From the NCBI RefSeq assembly GCF_900104355.1, contig NZ_FNIY01000002.1, forward strand, positions 186,001 to 250,000: 64,000 nucleotides of DNA, given 5' to 3'. How positions within the stretch are numbered: the first letter of the stretch is position 1; each line of letters begins with the position of its first letter. The position numbers were made by a program, and so were the translations under genes. The notes below the pieces were generated by a model that saw only the letters and a list, made by a program, of their open reading frames with translations, was not told where the DNA came from and searched no databases. This DNA is from Phyllobacterium sp. OV277 (lineage in GTDB: Bacteria > Pseudomonadota > Alphaproteobacteria > Rhizobiales > Rhizobiaceae). Shown here one piece after another: positions 48,001 through 56,356 of this stretch.

Positions 48001-50663
48001 ATCAGATGAGCGATGCGAGCTATAATACCCTGCTCGCCTCCGCCCGCATTGTCATGCATGCCCAGAACGGTACGCTGGTCGAGCAGTTGAAGCGTACGGA
48101 AGAACTGGCGGCGGCAGACCTGCAACCAGCCATTACTGCTTCCGGCAAAACGCTCGCTACCGGTGACACCGGTCTTGACGACATGCGCGCCATTGCGCCA
48201 GCGCCGACCCAACTGGCAAGCAAGCGTCGCCAGAAAACAGAGGGTAGTGATCTTGCCTTCTGGAATGGTTTTGGCGGCTTCAACATGAAGACCAATGAAT
48301 ATGTCATCCGTCTTGCCGACCGGGCCAACACGCCGCAGCCTTGGATCAATGTGATTTCCAATGCAGGCTTTGGCTTCCACGTTTCGGCTGAGGGTGCAGG
48401 CTTCACATGGTCCAGCAACAGCCGCGACTATCAGTTGACGCAATGGTCGAACGACCCTGTGATCAACCGGTCGGGCGAAGCGATCTATGTCGTTGATCTC
48501 GACAAGGGCACGGCATTCTCGCCCACGGCTTCGGTGCTGCGCGATCCTTCGGTGCAGTATGAAACACGCCATGGACAGGGCTATTCGACGTTCCTGTCGC
48601 GCCATGGCAATGTTGGCTTGGAACTGACCCACACGATCGATACGGAAATGCCGGTGCGTGTGTCCAGTCTCAAGATCACCAATAATGGCGGAACGGCCAA
48701 ACGACTGCGCGTTTATGGTTTCGTCGAATGGATGCTTGGCAATTCCCGGGCGAAAACGGCGCCGTTCATCGTGCCGTCGCACGATGTGGAAAGCGGTGCA
48801 CTGTTCGCCCGCAATCCCTATGGTGCTGACCGGAAAGATCATGTGGCATTCTTTGCTTCAAACGTGAAACCGCAATCGGTGACATCCGACAGGACAGAGT
48901 TTTTCGGCCCATTGGGTTCGGTTGATCAGCCAAGTGCAGTGCTACAGGCAAAGACACTTTCGAATGTGGTTGAAGCAGGCGGTGATCCCTGTGCGGCAAT
49001 GGCTGTCGATGTGGAAATCGCAGCCGGAGAGACCAAGGAAATCCTGTTCTATATCGGCGATACTGCCGGTGCCACAGAAGCCCGCCGTGTGCTTTCCGAA
49101 CAGCTGAAAAAGCCGTTTGAAAAGACGCTTGCCGCTTCCAAGGCAATCTGGACCGGGTTCCTCGACGGGTTGCAGGTGGATACGCCTGATGATGCGTTCG
49201 ACGTGATGGTCAATCGCTGGCTGCCTTATCAGAGCCTTGCCTGCCGCATCTGGGCACGCACGGCCTTCTATCAGGCCAGTGGTGCCTTCGGTTTCCGCGA
49301 CCAGTTGCAGGATACACTGTCCATGCTGGTTCTCGATCCGTCTCTGGCCCGTCACCAGATCCTGAATGTCGCTGCCCGCCAGTTCAAGGAAGGCGATGTT
49401 CAACACTGGTGGTTGCCAACCTCAGGCGCCGGTGTGCGGACGATGATTTCCGATGACGTGGTCTGGCTTGGCTATGCCATTGCGCACTACACCTCGGTAA
49501 CTGGCGACATGAGCATTCTGGATGAGCAGATCGCCTTCATCGAGGGCAAGGCTCTGGAAAATGGCGAACATGACGCTTTCTACCAGCCGGTAATCGCTGG
49601 TGATAAAGTAACAGTCTATGAACATGCGGCGCGGGCGCTTGATCTCGCCATTGCCCGCACTGGTTCGCATGGTCTGCCACTTATGCTCACCGGCGACTGG
49701 AACGACGGCATGAACCGTGTCGGCGAAGAGGGCAAGGGCGAGAGTATCTGGCTGGGCTGGTTCCTGATCAGCACCTTGCGCGATGTTCTGCCGATTGCCC
49801 GTCAGCGCAAAGACACTGACCGTGTCAAGCGATGGGAAGCCCATATTGAAAGCCTCAAGGCCGCGCTTGAAAAAGATGGCTGGGACGGTGAATGGTACCG
49901 CCGCGGCTATTTCGATGACGGTTCGCCTCTGGGTTCCAAGACGAGCGAGGAGTGCAAGATTGACTCGATCGCCCAGTCCTGGAGCGTGCTCTCGGGTTAC
50001 GGCGATGCGGATCGTGCCAGGCAGGCGATGCAGTCTGTGGCGACGCATCTGGTGGATGACGAAGTGGATATCATCAAGCTGTTCACACCGCCCTTCAACA
50101 AGTCGCGCCACGATCCGGGTTATATCAAGAGCTATCCGCCGGGCGTGCGCGAAAATGGCGGTCAATACACCCATGCGGCCACTTGGGCTGTGCTTGCCAT
50201 GGCAAAGCTCGGCAATGCCGATGAAGCCTATCGCTGGTTCAGCAAACTCAATCCGGTGAACCATTCGCTGGATGCCGATAAGGCCGAATCCTATCGGGTT
50301 GAGCCCTATGTTGTCGCTGCTGACGTTTATTCGGTTGATCCGATGCGCGGACGCGGTGGCTGGACCTGGTACACGGGTTCCGCCGGCTGGCTCTACCGGG
50401 TGGCGACGGAAGGCATTCTCGGCATCAGCCGCCAGAATGACCGGCTGTTCGTCGATCCTGCCCTGCCAACCGCATGGACCAATGGCTTCAGCTTCGTCCT
50501 GCGCAACGGCAAGGCGCGTTATACGGTCGAGGTGAAACCAGCCGCCAAGGGCGGCAGGAAAATCACTGTGGATGGCAAGAAGCTGGCGAAGGCCGATGCG
50601 GGCATTCCGCTTGAGACATCGGGCGAACACAAGGTGCTTGTGGAAGTCGTGCCGGGAAAATAG
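42060..50663 (+). CDS. cgs: Cyclic beta-1,2-glucan synthase (Cgs/NdvB/ChvB)
   Basis: Giant inner-membrane enzyme that initiates, elongates, cyclises and trims periplasmic cyclic beta-1,2-glucans from UDP-glucose. It has 2867 residues from the ATG at 42060 (MALLSFFKSF, GAAGG upstream), the size of the Brucella enzyme. Helices near residues 412-478, 815-860 and 935-985 frame the GT84 transferase, whose motifs are TLDSDTRLTP (about 630), ENTVLSHDLLEGG (about 740) and RHHRWTRGDWQ (about 776). A glucoamylase-like domain follows (about 1000-1500). The C-terminal half has carbohydrate-binding and GH94 phosphorylase-like domains, with TGDWNDGMNRVG near 2543. The glucans serve hypo-osmotic adaptation and host interaction. 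A separate glucan exporter gene is not in the window. Confidence 0.97.
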   Translation: MALLSFFKSFTPQKNAVGQIFSVQPNPIRAHYKSVDDLREMGARVARGEDIRLPDYEPMVFEQRTVENARLILHSYRSSDAAARKGETITPAAQWLLDNYYLVDQNIQQVERDLPKKFFRQLPPLKGKPEIPRVMALAWLYAAHTDSQFSLSSLTAVVEGFQTVSPLHIGELWALPSAVRFILIENARRLSLRVERARRMRAYANSVADEITLNADKDTLPQLLAQYTTAARDSTFATHLLYRLRGGAMHSGAAVAWLEEELEKNGSDAEDAIIQEHTRQSTGGVTMGNLIRSLKAIDDVDWITWFETVSGVDAVLREHSNFDALDFHSRNAYRVAIEKIARRSGKSEQDITQAALDLAHHSAETKGDEKSVTVQRKRDVGYYLAGDGRSELEETCGSTPTVLQRWVRFYKMLGLAGLWVPASVISIGILFLIHYWLRRYGLPSDTVLLLTILAVFPTMETANGFVNWIIPMFMPPTRLIGFEYKNGLPPEAKTLVAVPTLITSRDSVDEHIRNLEVHYLTNPRGEIYFALLTDWADSKVEQTENDLDILDYAREKVTALNQHYTQGGNPRFFLLHRKRLYNAQEGRWMGWERKRGKLHELNLLLRGDKDTTYFPSNEEVPTDIKFVMTLDSDTRLTPDSVNRLAGKLSHPLNRPIYKEKSGRVTSGYAILQPRVTPSLTTGDDASFLQRVFSVNRGIDPYVFAVSDVYQDVLGEGTFTGKGLYDIDFFELALDGKIDENTVLSHDLLEGGYARAALVSDVEVVEDYPTGYNVDISRHHRWTRGDWQLLPYLFSTKPGVTAVTRWKMTDNLRRSLTPVFWIIASIAGWTLLPPGVAALWQFFMIFSMFIVPTMILFTNLVPTDMNLSLKGHFQAILTDIFSGAADIALRITFIANMACLMADAIARTLYRVFISRKNLLEWRAAAQAKASAPDTLQYYARLMWPAVIVAIVAIALPLATHNRAWFLAVPFALIWFFSPVIAWLVSRSAKPLDDLNVRSSDKSELRRFARRTWHYYDTFVTKEQNFIPPDNFQEDPHPVIATRTSPTNIGMYLLSTVAARDFGWIGFNETLTRIDDTLTTLEKMEKYRGHLYNWYETTTLRPLLPLYVSSVDSGNLAGHLVALSSALEKWAEAPSVYLQSDLDGILDVSDILEEAINDIPDERRVLRPLRRRLDERVANFRRAITTIKEEPETASLRTINLSLFAGDIQRLTEELHGELESPLSTVANGWALLLVKTCQAHTDDAIGTHDGTDSLRERLVSLATRARQLAFDTDFTFLERKERRLLSIGFRVDTNELDASCYDLLASEARLASLFAIAKGDIPVDHWFRLGRLLVPVGWRGALISWSGSMFEYLMPPLVMIEPLGSMLDQTNKLIVQRQIEYGESKGLPWGISEAAYNARDPEMNYQYTNFGVPTLGLKRGLSKNYVVAPYASIMAAQYRPAEAVVNLKRLREMGALGQYGFYDAVDFTRSRVREGEEYAVVRNYMAHHHGMSIVAVNNVVFEGRMRDRFHSDPVIEAAELLLQEKAPREIPVLQAKADNPMRKAVESGEETASIRFIKNPLSAPRATQIMSNGHYSVMVTANGGGYSRWNGLAITRFQPDPLESGYGTFLFLRDLDSGEWWSATGDPVRAAGEKSTTIFADYKAEFVKENGTIQTTVETIVASDSDGEGRRIIITNTGTKDRIIEVTSYAELVLTADDTDTAHPAFAKMFVETDIDPRGDTIYATRRKRDSNEPDIHVAHVVTDGSGAMREIQAETDRRAFIGRGRNLRNPAAFDEGVTLNGSQGFVLDPIASLRCRVRVPAHKRVTLVYWTLVGPDRHELEEVVSRFRHPDCFAREFSLSWTSSQVRLHHIEINPDEAADFQRVATSLIYTDKALRLPSESIASGLGSQSDLWPMSISGDFPILALRIDDEADMETLKNVLKAQEYWRAKGLVVDVVVINERSFSYAQDFQRGLEAICENSRNRGGQYGPRVHIFTVRKDQMSDASYNTLLASARIVMHAQNGTLVEQLKRTEELAAADLQPAITASGKTLATGDTGLDDMRAIAPAPTQLASKRRQKTEGSDLAFWNGFGGFNMKTNEYVIRLADRANTPQPWINVISNAGFGFHVSAEGAGFTWSSNSRDYQLTQWSNDPVINRSGEAIYVVDLDKGTAFSPTASVLRDPSVQYETRHGQGYSTFLSRHGNVGLELTHTIDTEMPVRVSSLKITNNGGTAKRLRVYGFVEWMLGNSRAKTAPFIVPSHDVESGALFARNPYGADRKDHVAFFASNVKPQSVTSDRTEFFGPLGSVDQPSAVLQAKTLSNVVEAGGDPCAAMAVDVEIAAGETKEILFYIGDTAGATEARRVLSEQLKKPFEKTLAASKAIWTGFLDGLQVDTPDDAFDVMVNRWLPYQSLACRIWARTAFYQASGAFGFRDQLQDTLSMLVLDPSLARHQILNVAARQFKEGDVQHWWLPTSGAGVRTMISDDVVWLGYAIAHYTSVTGDMSILDEQIAFIEGKALENGEHDAFYQPVIAGDKVTVYEHAARALDLAIARTGSHGLPLMLTGDWNDGMNRVGEEGKGESIWLGWFLISTLRDVLPIARQRKDTDRVKRWEAHIESLKAALEKDGWDGEWYRRGYFDDGSPLGSKTSEECKIDSIAQSWSVLSGYGDADRARQAMQSVATHLVDDEVDIIKLFTPPFNKSRHDPGYIKSYPPGVRENGGQYTHAATWAVLAMAKLGNADEAYRWFSKLNPVNHSLDADKAESYRVEPYVVAADVYSVDPMRGRGGWTWYTGSAGWLYRVATEGILGISRQNDRLFVDPALPTAWTNGFSFVLRNGKARYTVEVKPAAKGGRKITVDGKKLAKADAGIPLETSGEHKVLVEVVPGK

Positions 50664-50692
50664 CCAGCGGCTTTCACCGCTGACTTCGACGT

Positions 50693-51544
50693 TTACTCCG
50701 CCGCCTGCGCTTCTGCGCTGGCGGCGGTTCTTTTTCTGGAAACGAGAAACGCCAGAATGAAGCTTGCTGTCAGCAGAAGCACGATAGTCGGTGCGGGAGC
50801 ACTATCGAGGAAGAAACTCAGATAGATACCGGCGAGCGACGTCACCACGGCAACCGCCGCTGAGACGAGCAGCATCTGCTCGAAGCGTCTGGTCAGCAGG
50901 AATGCAATCGATCCCGGCGCTATCAGCATTGCAACGGCAAGGATGATACCAACGGCCTTGAGTGCACCGACGATGGTAAGCGACAGGATGCAGAGCAGGC
51001 CATAGTGCAGGAATTTGACCGGCAGGCCGATAGCCTGCGCGTGCTGCGGATCAAAGGCATGCAGCAGCAGATCGCGCCGCCAGATGCCCAAGGCCAGCAA
51101 AGTGACCGCTGCAATGACACCTGTCTCGGCAATATCACTCCATGCCACCCCCAGCATATCGCCGAACAGAATATGGTCGAGATGCACGTCGGACTGGATC
51201 TTGGTATAAAGCACGATGCCAAGCCCGAACATGCCGGAGAATACCACGCCCATAACCGTGTCTTCCTTGACCCGGCTGTTCTGCTTGAGAAAACCGGTTG
51301 CCAGCGCACAGATCATACCCGCAGCAAAAGCGCCGATGGCAAGTGGTATGCCCGCGATATAGGCAAGGACCACACCGGGCAGCACCGCGTGCGAAATGGC
51401 ATCACCCATCAGCGACCAGCCTTTCAGAACAAGAAAGGGAGAGAGCAGGCCCATGGGGATGGCCACCAGCAGCGTGATGACAAAGGCCTGCTGCATGAAG
51501 CCGAAATTGAATGGCTGCAACAGAAGCTGGACAAGATCGCTCAT
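50693..51544 (-). CDS. sitD: Manganese/iron ABC transporter permease SitD
   Basis: Membrane subunit (283 residues, about eight helices) of a family-3 metal ABC importer. Characteristic text: GWSLMGDAISHAVLPGVVLAYIAGIPLAIGAFAAGM and HLDHILFGDMLGV. The C-terminus FLVSRKRTAASAEAQAAE is cytoplasmic. It overlaps sitC by 4 bp and is the last gene of sitABCD. Assignment to Mn/Fe and not Zn rests on the four-gene layout with two permeases and on the adjacent Mur-type regulator. Its stop converges on cgs across 29 bp containing a weak hairpin (AGCGG/CCGCT) and no T-tract. Confidence 0.9.
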   Translation of the reverse strand: MSDLVQLLLQPFNFGFMQQAFVITLLVAIPMGLLSPFLVLKGWSLMGDAISHAVLPGVVLAYIAGIPLAIGAFAAGMICALATGFLKQNSRVKEDTVMGVVFSGMFGLGIVLYTKIQSDVHLDHILFGDMLGVAWSDIAETGVIAAVTLLALGIWRRDLLLHAFDPQHAQAIGLPVKFLHYGLLCILSLTIVGALKAVGIILAVAMLIAPGSIAFLLTRRFEQMLLVSAAVAVVTSLAGIYLSFFLDSAPAPTIVLLLTASFILAFLVSRKRTAASAEAQAAE

Positions 51545-52401
51545 GCCCCCTCCTCCAGTGCCAGTTTGGCACGGCGGCGCGCGGCAAGTGTTCCGTGTTT
51601 GGGTGCGAAGACAAAGGCGGTGAGAAAGACGAGGGTTTGCAACACCACGATAATGCCGCCGGTGGCGCCATCAAGGAAGTAGCTCAGATAGGATCCGACA
51701 AAACTGGTCAGCGCGCCAATAGCCACACTCGTCTGGATCAGACGCGGGAAACGATCATGCAGCAGGTAAGCCGTCGCTCCGGGAGTGACAACCATTGCCA
51801 CAACCAGAAACGCGCCCACCGTCTGCATGGCTGCAACCGTCGATGCGCTGAGCAGTGTGAAGAAGAGGATTTTGAGAACTGGCGGATTGAGGCCGATGGA
51901 CCGGGCGTGGTTTTCATCGAAGAACGTCACCATCAGATCTTTCCATTTGACGAGAAGGACGGCGAGCGAGACGCCGCAAATGATGACCAGTTGCAACGTG
52001 TCTTCAGGCGTGATGGCGAGAATGTTGCCGAGCACAATGGTCTGGATATTCACCGAGGCCGGTGACAACGACATCATGAACAGGCCGAGCCCAAAGAAGG
52101 AGGTAAAGATAAGACCGATGATGGCGTCCTCTTTCAGCTTCGTTCGCTGGTTGAGAAACAGCATGGCAATGGCCGCAAGACCACCGGAGAAGAACGCACC
52201 GATGGAAAAGGGCAGGCCGAGCATATAGGCACCGGCAACGCCCGGTACGATGGAATGGGAGAGCGCATCGCCAATCAGCGACCAGCCTTTCAGCATCAGA
52301 TAGGCAGACAGGAAGGCGCACACGGCGCCAACCAGCGCGCTTACCCACATGGCATTGACCATGTAATTATAGGAGAATGGTTCAAGCAGGATTTGCGTCA
52401 T
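51541..52401 (-). CDS. sitC: Manganese/iron ABC transporter permease SitC
   Basis: First permease of the sit system, 286 residues, paralogous to SitD. Text in common includes [40 protein letters not shown]. The helix-loop [20 protein letters not shown] and the stretch [40 protein letters not shown] are typical of SitC/MntB proteins. It overlaps sitB and sitD by 4 bp each (ATGA), so all four genes are one tightly coupled operon. Confidence 0.9.
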   Translation of the reverse strand: MTQILLEPFSYNYMVNAMWVSALVGAVCAFLSAYLMLKGWSLIGDALSHSIVPGVAGAYMLGLPFSIGAFFSGGLAAIAMLFLNQRTKLKEDAIIGLIFTSFFGLGLFMMSLSPASVNIQTIVLGNILAITPEDTLQLVIICGVSLAVLLVKWKDLMVTFFDENHARSIGLNPPVLKILFFTLLSASTVAAMQTVGAFLVVAMVVTPGATAYLLHDRFPRLIQTSVAIGALTSFVGSYLSYFLDGATGGIIVVLQTLVFLTAFVFAPKHGTLAARRRAKLALEEGA

Positions 52402-53297
52402 GGCTTCGACTTGCCTTTGCCACTCTTGGGCTCGCCATAGATAACGAATGGGCGTTCGTCATCGCTAAGCACAGTCACGCTGCGCGGGTCGGCGTCATCA
52501 TGCAAATCAACACCACCCAAAATGAAGTGCCGGAGCACACCGCCGAAAGTCATTTCCAGATTGGCCTGCGTGAACACTTTTTTGGTCGGACCAGAGGCAA
52601 GAACCGTGCGGTTGACCAGCACTGCCCGGTCGCAGAATTCGGGGACACTGCCGAGATTATGGGTGGAGACCAGCATAACCTTGCCATCATCGCGCAGTGA
52701 TCGGAGCAGGCCGATAATCGCCTCTTCGGTGCGCACGTCGACGCCGGTAAATGGCTCATCCAGCAGAATGATATCCCCTTCCTGCGCCAGCGCGCGGGCC
52801 AGAAACACCCGCTTCTTCTGGCCCCCGGAGAGTTCGCCGATCTGGCGCTTACGGAAATCGGTCATACCGACCCGTTCGAGCGCCGCCGTCACCATGTGCT
52901 GGTCACGCTTCTTGGGTATACGCAGAAAGTTCATATGGCCGTAACGTCCCATCATCACGACGTCCTCGACCAGTACAGGAAAATTCCAGTCGACATCCTC
53001 GCTCTGCGGGACATAGGCAACGACATTGCGCTTCAGCGCCTGTCCCGCCTTTTCGCCAAGGATCGATACCGATCCCTTGGCAAGCGGGACAAAACCCATG
53101 ATTGCCTTGAACAGGGTGGACTTGCCGCTGCCATTGACACCCACCAGAGCGGTGATCGACCCGCGCGGGATATCGAAACTGGCATTGCGCAGGGCCGTAT
53201 GACCATTGCGATAGGTGACGGTGACGTCATGTACGGAGAGGCCAGCCCCTCGCTTTGCGGCGGAGGGACTGGCGGGCGCTTGGGAGGTTGCGCTCAC
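52398..53297 (-). CDS. sitB: Manganese/iron ABC transporter ATPase SitB
   Basis: Cytoplasmic ATPase of 299 residues. Walker [19 protein letters not shown]-loop [32 protein letters not shown] (the SEDVDW text is typical of Mn/Zn family ATPases), signature [17 protein letters not shown], Walker [13 protein letters not shown], switch His VSTHNLGS. A basic C-terminal tail ends [12 protein letters not shown]. It overlaps sitA by 4 bp. Confidence 0.93.
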   Translation of the reverse strand: MSATSQAPASPSAAKRGAGLSVHDVTVTYRNGHTALRNASFDIPRGSITALVGVNGSGKSTLFKAIMGFVPLAKGSVSILGEKAGQALKRNVVAYVPQSEDVDWNFPVLVEDVVMMGRYGHMNFLRIPKKRDQHMVTAALERVGMTDFRKRQIGELSGGQKKRVFLARALAQEGDIILLDEPFTGVDVRTEEAIIGLLRSLRDDGKVMLVSTHNLGSVPEFCDRAVLVNRTVLASGPTKKVFTQANLEMTFGGVLRHFILGGVDLHDDADPRSVTVLSDDERPFVIYGEPKSGKGKSKP

Positions 53298-54187
53298 TGG
53301 GTAAATCCTTTGGCAACGGTTTGCGCCGTAGTTCGCAACAGGTCGAGATAGGTGGGCACCGGTCCATCGGGATCGCTGAGCGAATCGACATAGAGGACAC
53401 CGCCATATTTCGCGCCGGTCTCGCGCGCCACCTGCTTGGCGGGCGAGGCGGAAATTGTGCTTTCGCTGAACACAACCGGGATTTTTTCGGCACGTACCTT
53501 GTCGATGACCTTACGAACCTGCTGGGGCGTACCCTGCTGATCCGCATTGATGGGCCAGAGGTAAAGCTCCTTCATGTCGAAATCACGGGCGAGATAGCTG
53601 AAGGCACCTTCACTGGTCACAAGCCAGCGATGCTCGGCAGGAACGGCAGCAAGGCTTTCGCGGATGGGCGCGACGGTGGCCTTGATCTTATCCGAATAGG
53701 CCGCAGCATTGCGGTCATAGATTGCCTCATTATCGGGGTCATATTTGCCGAGGGCCTTGCGGATATTCTCCACATAGATCAGAGCGGCATTGGGCGACAT
53801 CCACGCATGGGGATTTGGCTTGCCCTCATAGGGCCCCTCGGAAATACCCATGGGCTCAACACCCTCGCTGACAACAGCACTTGGCACGTTTTTCACATTG
53901 CCAAAGAATTTTTCGAACCAGCGCTCAAGGCCAAGACCATTCCAGAGGACGAGATTGGCGTCCTGTGCTTTCAAAATATCACCGGGTGTGGGCTGGTAAT
54001 CGTGAATTTCCGCATTGGGCTTGGTGATCGAATCCACATCTGCTGCATCACCCGCAACATTGCGTGCCATATCAGCAATGATCGTGAAGGTAGTGACCAC
54101 CTTGAATTTCTTGCCATCAGCAGCGGATGCCGGGCCGAGAATCATGAAAAGAGCAAAAACAGCAATCAACAGTCGGTAAAATCTCAT
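53294..54187 (-). CDS. sitA: Manganese/iron-binding periplasmic protein SitA
   Basis: Cluster-9 (TroA-like) metal receptor, 297 residues. The ATG at 54187 ([18 protein letters not shown]) has GGAGG upstream and gives a signal peptide ending PASA; the upstream ATG at 54235 is not supported. Expected ligands: His in [12 protein letters not shown], His in [15 protein letters not shown], Glu in [14 protein letters not shown], Asp in [10 protein letters not shown], the His-His-Glu-Asp set seen in Mn/Fe receptors. There is no His-rich loop of the kind found in zinc receptors. It is the first gene of sitABCD, preceded by a palindromic Mur-box candidate. Confidence 0.93.
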   Translation of the reverse strand: MRFYRLLIAVFALFMILGPASAADGKKFKVVTTFTIIADMARNVAGDAADVDSITKPNAEIHDYQPTPGDILKAQDANLVLWNGLGLERWFEKFFGNVKNVPSAVVSEGVEPMGISEGPYEGKPNPHAWMSPNAALIYVENIRKALGKYDPDNEAIYDRNAAAYSDKIKATVAPIRESLAAVPAEHRWLVTSEGAFSYLARDFDMKELYLWPINADQQGTPQQVRKVIDKVRAEKIPVVFSESTISASPAKQVARETGAKYGGVLYVDSLSDPDGPVPTYLDLLRTTAQTVAKGFTQ

Positions 54188-54276
54188 ATCGCCTCCAGCA
54201 TACAAGGGAAAATGGCGCGGCTTTTTCAGCGCCATTGTTACTCCATAACGTTCGATTTTTCATCCGTCAATGCAAA

Positions 54277-54291
54277 TGCAAATGATTTGCA
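54277..54291. promoter_or_regulatory. Candidate Mur box upstream of sitABCD
   Basis: TGCAAATGATTTGCA is a perfect 15-bp palindrome around a central G, 90 bp upstream of sitA and 134 bp upstream of mur. A further TGCAAATGC half-site overlaps its left side. Fur-family Mur proteins of rhizobia bind TGCAAAT-type palindromes at the sit promoter, so Mn-dependent repression is the expected function. Confidence 0.6.
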
Positions 54292-54424
54292 AAAAGAAAT
54301 TTTCACCGGAAGACTGACACGCCGGTTGCTCCAATCACTGAAATTCTGTGCAACAATGCCGATATCTGGGCGAGCCAGTTGAGAATCTTTGCAACTGAAC
54401 GCGTTCTGGCGCATAATCACGCTC

Positions 54425-54859
54425 ATGAAACATGCACTAAATCAGAAGCCGGATTACGAGAAAGAGTTACGCAAGGCAGGCGTTCGGATCACCCGCCCCC
54501 GCCGAATCATTCTCGATATTCTGACCTCGACGGAAGACCATCCGGATGCGATGAAAATCTTCCACCGGGCCATCGAAATTGACGACAGCATTTCGCTCTC
54601 GACCGTGTATCGTACCATGAACCTTTTGGAAGAAATGGGGGCGATCCATCGCCACGCGTTCAATGGCGGACCCTCGCGTTTTGAACAGGCGCACGGCGAG
54701 CATCATGATCATCTGATCGATGTCGATACGGGTGACGTTATCGAATTCCAGTCCGATAAGATCGAGAAGTTGCAGGAAGAAATCGCCCGCGCCCTTGGCT
54801 ATGACATCATCCATCACCGGCTTGAGCTTTACGGACGGAAATCAAAACGGCCTGAATAA
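54425..54859 (+). CDS. mur: Fur-family manganese-responsive regulator (Mur)
   Basis: Fur-type repressor of 144 residues divergent from sitABCD, the arrangement known from Sinorhizobium. Winged-helix about residues 1-85 ([32 protein letters not shown], then [20 protein letters not shown]); dimerisation domain with the metal site [13 protein letters not shown]. There is no cysteine at all, so the structural CxxC zinc site of classical Fur is missing, which is usual for Mur. The ATG at 54425 has only a weak ribosome site; an in-frame TTG at 54389 is less likely. It should repress sit when manganese is sufficient. Confidence 0.9.
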   Translation: MKHALNQKPDYEKELRKAGVRITRPRRIILDILTSTEDHPDAMKIFHRAIEIDDSISLSTVYRTMNLLEEMGAIHRHAFNGGPSRFEQAHGEHHDHLIDVDTGDVIEFQSDKIEKLQEEIARALGYDIIHHRLELYGRKSKRPE

Positions 54860-54891
54860 GTCTGCTCTGAGCAACGGATTGACAAAAAACA

Positions 54892-55803
54892 ATGACCGCC
54901 TTTCCTCCCTTTCTCGGGTTTCCTGAACGACTGACCGAGGGCCATACGCCCCGCATGGTGATCTTCGGAGCCGGTCACGGCAGCACTTATCCCGGCAAGG
55001 ACAGCAGCGCCTATCACTCGGCTGCCAACGCGATCCGCGCTGCGAGTCAAGACGATACCGCACTCGTCGAGCACTGGGATTTTGATCTCGGCGGTCCACT
55101 TTTTGACGGCAAGCCGGTCTGTTGCGTCGATACGGGTGACATTCCAACGACGATGTATGACAACGCTGGCAACCGGGCCCGGATCGAAGCGCGGACGCGC
55201 GCGGTTCTGGCATTGCCAGCCTTACCCATCGTGCTCGGCGGCGACTGCTCTGTCACCATACCCTTCCTCGCCGGCTTTGCAGATCACGGGCCTGTCTGGA
55301 TTCTTCAGATAGACGCTCATATTGACTGGCGCGACGAAGTGCATGGCGAGCGCCACGGTTATTCGAGCCCGATGCGCCGGGCGAGCGAGATGTCGCACGT
55401 CGCCGGGATTGTGCAGGTCGGCCTGCGCAGCGTTGGTAGCGCGCGCCTTACCGACATTGAAGCAGCCCGGCACTATGGCAGCCGTTTTGTGACTGCCCGC
55501 GAAGTTCATACTCAAGGCGTCGAAGCCGCTCTCCGGCATATCCCTGAAGGAGCACGCGTTGTTGTTACCCTCGACTGCGATAGCCTTGATCCCAGCATTA
55601 TGCCGGGTGTGGCGGCGCGTACGCCGGGTGGCCTTACTTACACGCAGGTCATCGACCTGATCGCGGGTCTCAGCAAGTGCGCCAGTATCGCAGGATTCGA
55701 CCTTGTCGAACTCTATCCGCCCGCCGATATTGACAGCCTCTCGGCGCTGACCGCCGCACGCATTATCGTCAATGTCATCGGCACCCTCGTCCGGCAGGTT
55801 TGA
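54892..55803 (+). CDS. Arginase/agmatinase-fold ureohydrolase with altered metal site
   Basis: Ureohydrolase-family protein of 303 residues, 32 bp after mur. The family motifs are present: LGGDCSVTIPFL (about 116-127), LQIDAHIDWRDEVHGERHGY, VTLDCDSLDPSIMPGVAARTPGG, and VELYPPADID near the end. The first motif reads GGDC where most arginases and agmatinases have GGDH, so one manganese ligand is a Cys, and the third reads DCD in place of DID or DVD. Substrate (agmatine, guanidinobutyrate or other guanidino compound) cannot be chosen. The active-site histidines of DAHxD and HGxx are kept, so it is probably an active enzyme of a divergent subgroup. Confidence 0.85.
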   Translation: MTAFPPFLGFPERLTEGHTPRMVIFGAGHGSTYPGKDSSAYHSAANAIRAASQDDTALVEHWDFDLGGPLFDGKPVCCVDTGDIPTTMYDNAGNRARIEARTRAVLALPALPIVLGGDCSVTIPFLAGFADHGPVWILQIDAHIDWRDEVHGERHGYSSPMRRASEMSHVAGIVQVGLRSVGSARLTDIEAARHYGSRFVTAREVHTQGVEAALRHIPEGARVVVTLDCDSLDPSIMPGVAARTPGGLTYTQVIDLIAGLSKCASIAGFDLVELYPPADIDSLSALTAARIIVNVIGTLVRQV

Positions 55804-55969
55804 CCTTGCGAGGTTACGGCGCAGAAGAACATCAGACCCGTTCGGGGATGCAGCGTTATAGCCGAAAGGGCAAACGCCGGAACAAGTCTTTTCCTGCGCA
55901 CAAACGTACAAGACCGCTGTTCCCGATTGGCGGATAACTCCCGCTTGCGATTATCCAAGGGAGTCATGC

Positions 55970-56353
55970 ATGCAGTCCGCCCCGTCAAAGCCTTATAATG
56001 CCATCAATTTTTCCCAGAAATTTGGCCTGTTCACCGAACAGTGGCAGCCCAAAGTGGTGGCTGAACTCAACGATTATCAATTCAAGATTGCCCGTCTCGA
56101 AGGCGATTTCGTCTGGCATGACCATCCGGAAACCGATGAGGCATTCATCGTTTTGGATGGCGAATTGCGCATCGATTTTCGCGATGGGTCCGTGACGATC
56201 AAACCGGGTGAAATGTATGTGGTGCCCAAGGGGGTCGAGCATAAGCCCTATGCGGAGAGGGAAGTTCGCTTAATGATGATCGAGCCGCGCGGGGTGGTCA
56301 ATACCGGCCGCGAAGGTGGCGCGCGGACAGCACAGAACGACGTTTGGGTCTAA
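55970..56353 (+). CDS. Cupin-domain protein
   Basis: Single-domain cupin of 127 residues. Motif 1 is GDFVWHDHPETDEAFIVLDGELRIDF (residues about 45-70: two His and the Glu of the metal site), motif 2 is KPGEMYVVPKGVEHKPYAE. Such small cupins act as isomerases, dioxygenases or sugar or amino-acid binders; nothing here tells which. AAGGGAG stands before the ATG. It lies 166 bp after the ureohydrolase gene, in a gap with no other gene, and converges on the LysR gene with only 3 bp between stops. Confidence 0.85.
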   Translation: MQSAPSKPYNAINFSQKFGLFTEQWQPKVVAELNDYQFKIARLEGDFVWHDHPETDEAFIVLDGELRIDFRDGSVTIKPGEMYVVPKGVEHKPYAEREVRLMMIEPRGVVNTGREGGARTAQNDVWV

Positions 56354-56356
56354 AAC

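Noticed and set aside
42729-50630. Several long minus-strand frames (up to 426 residues) inside cgs
   Set aside because: All are antisense to a single well-supported giant gene and show no domain, promoter or ribosome site.
54389-54424. 12-residue N-terminal extension of Mur from a TTG codon
   Set aside because: TTG starts are rare and no ribosome site precedes it; the ATG at 54425 gives the usual Fur-family N-terminus.
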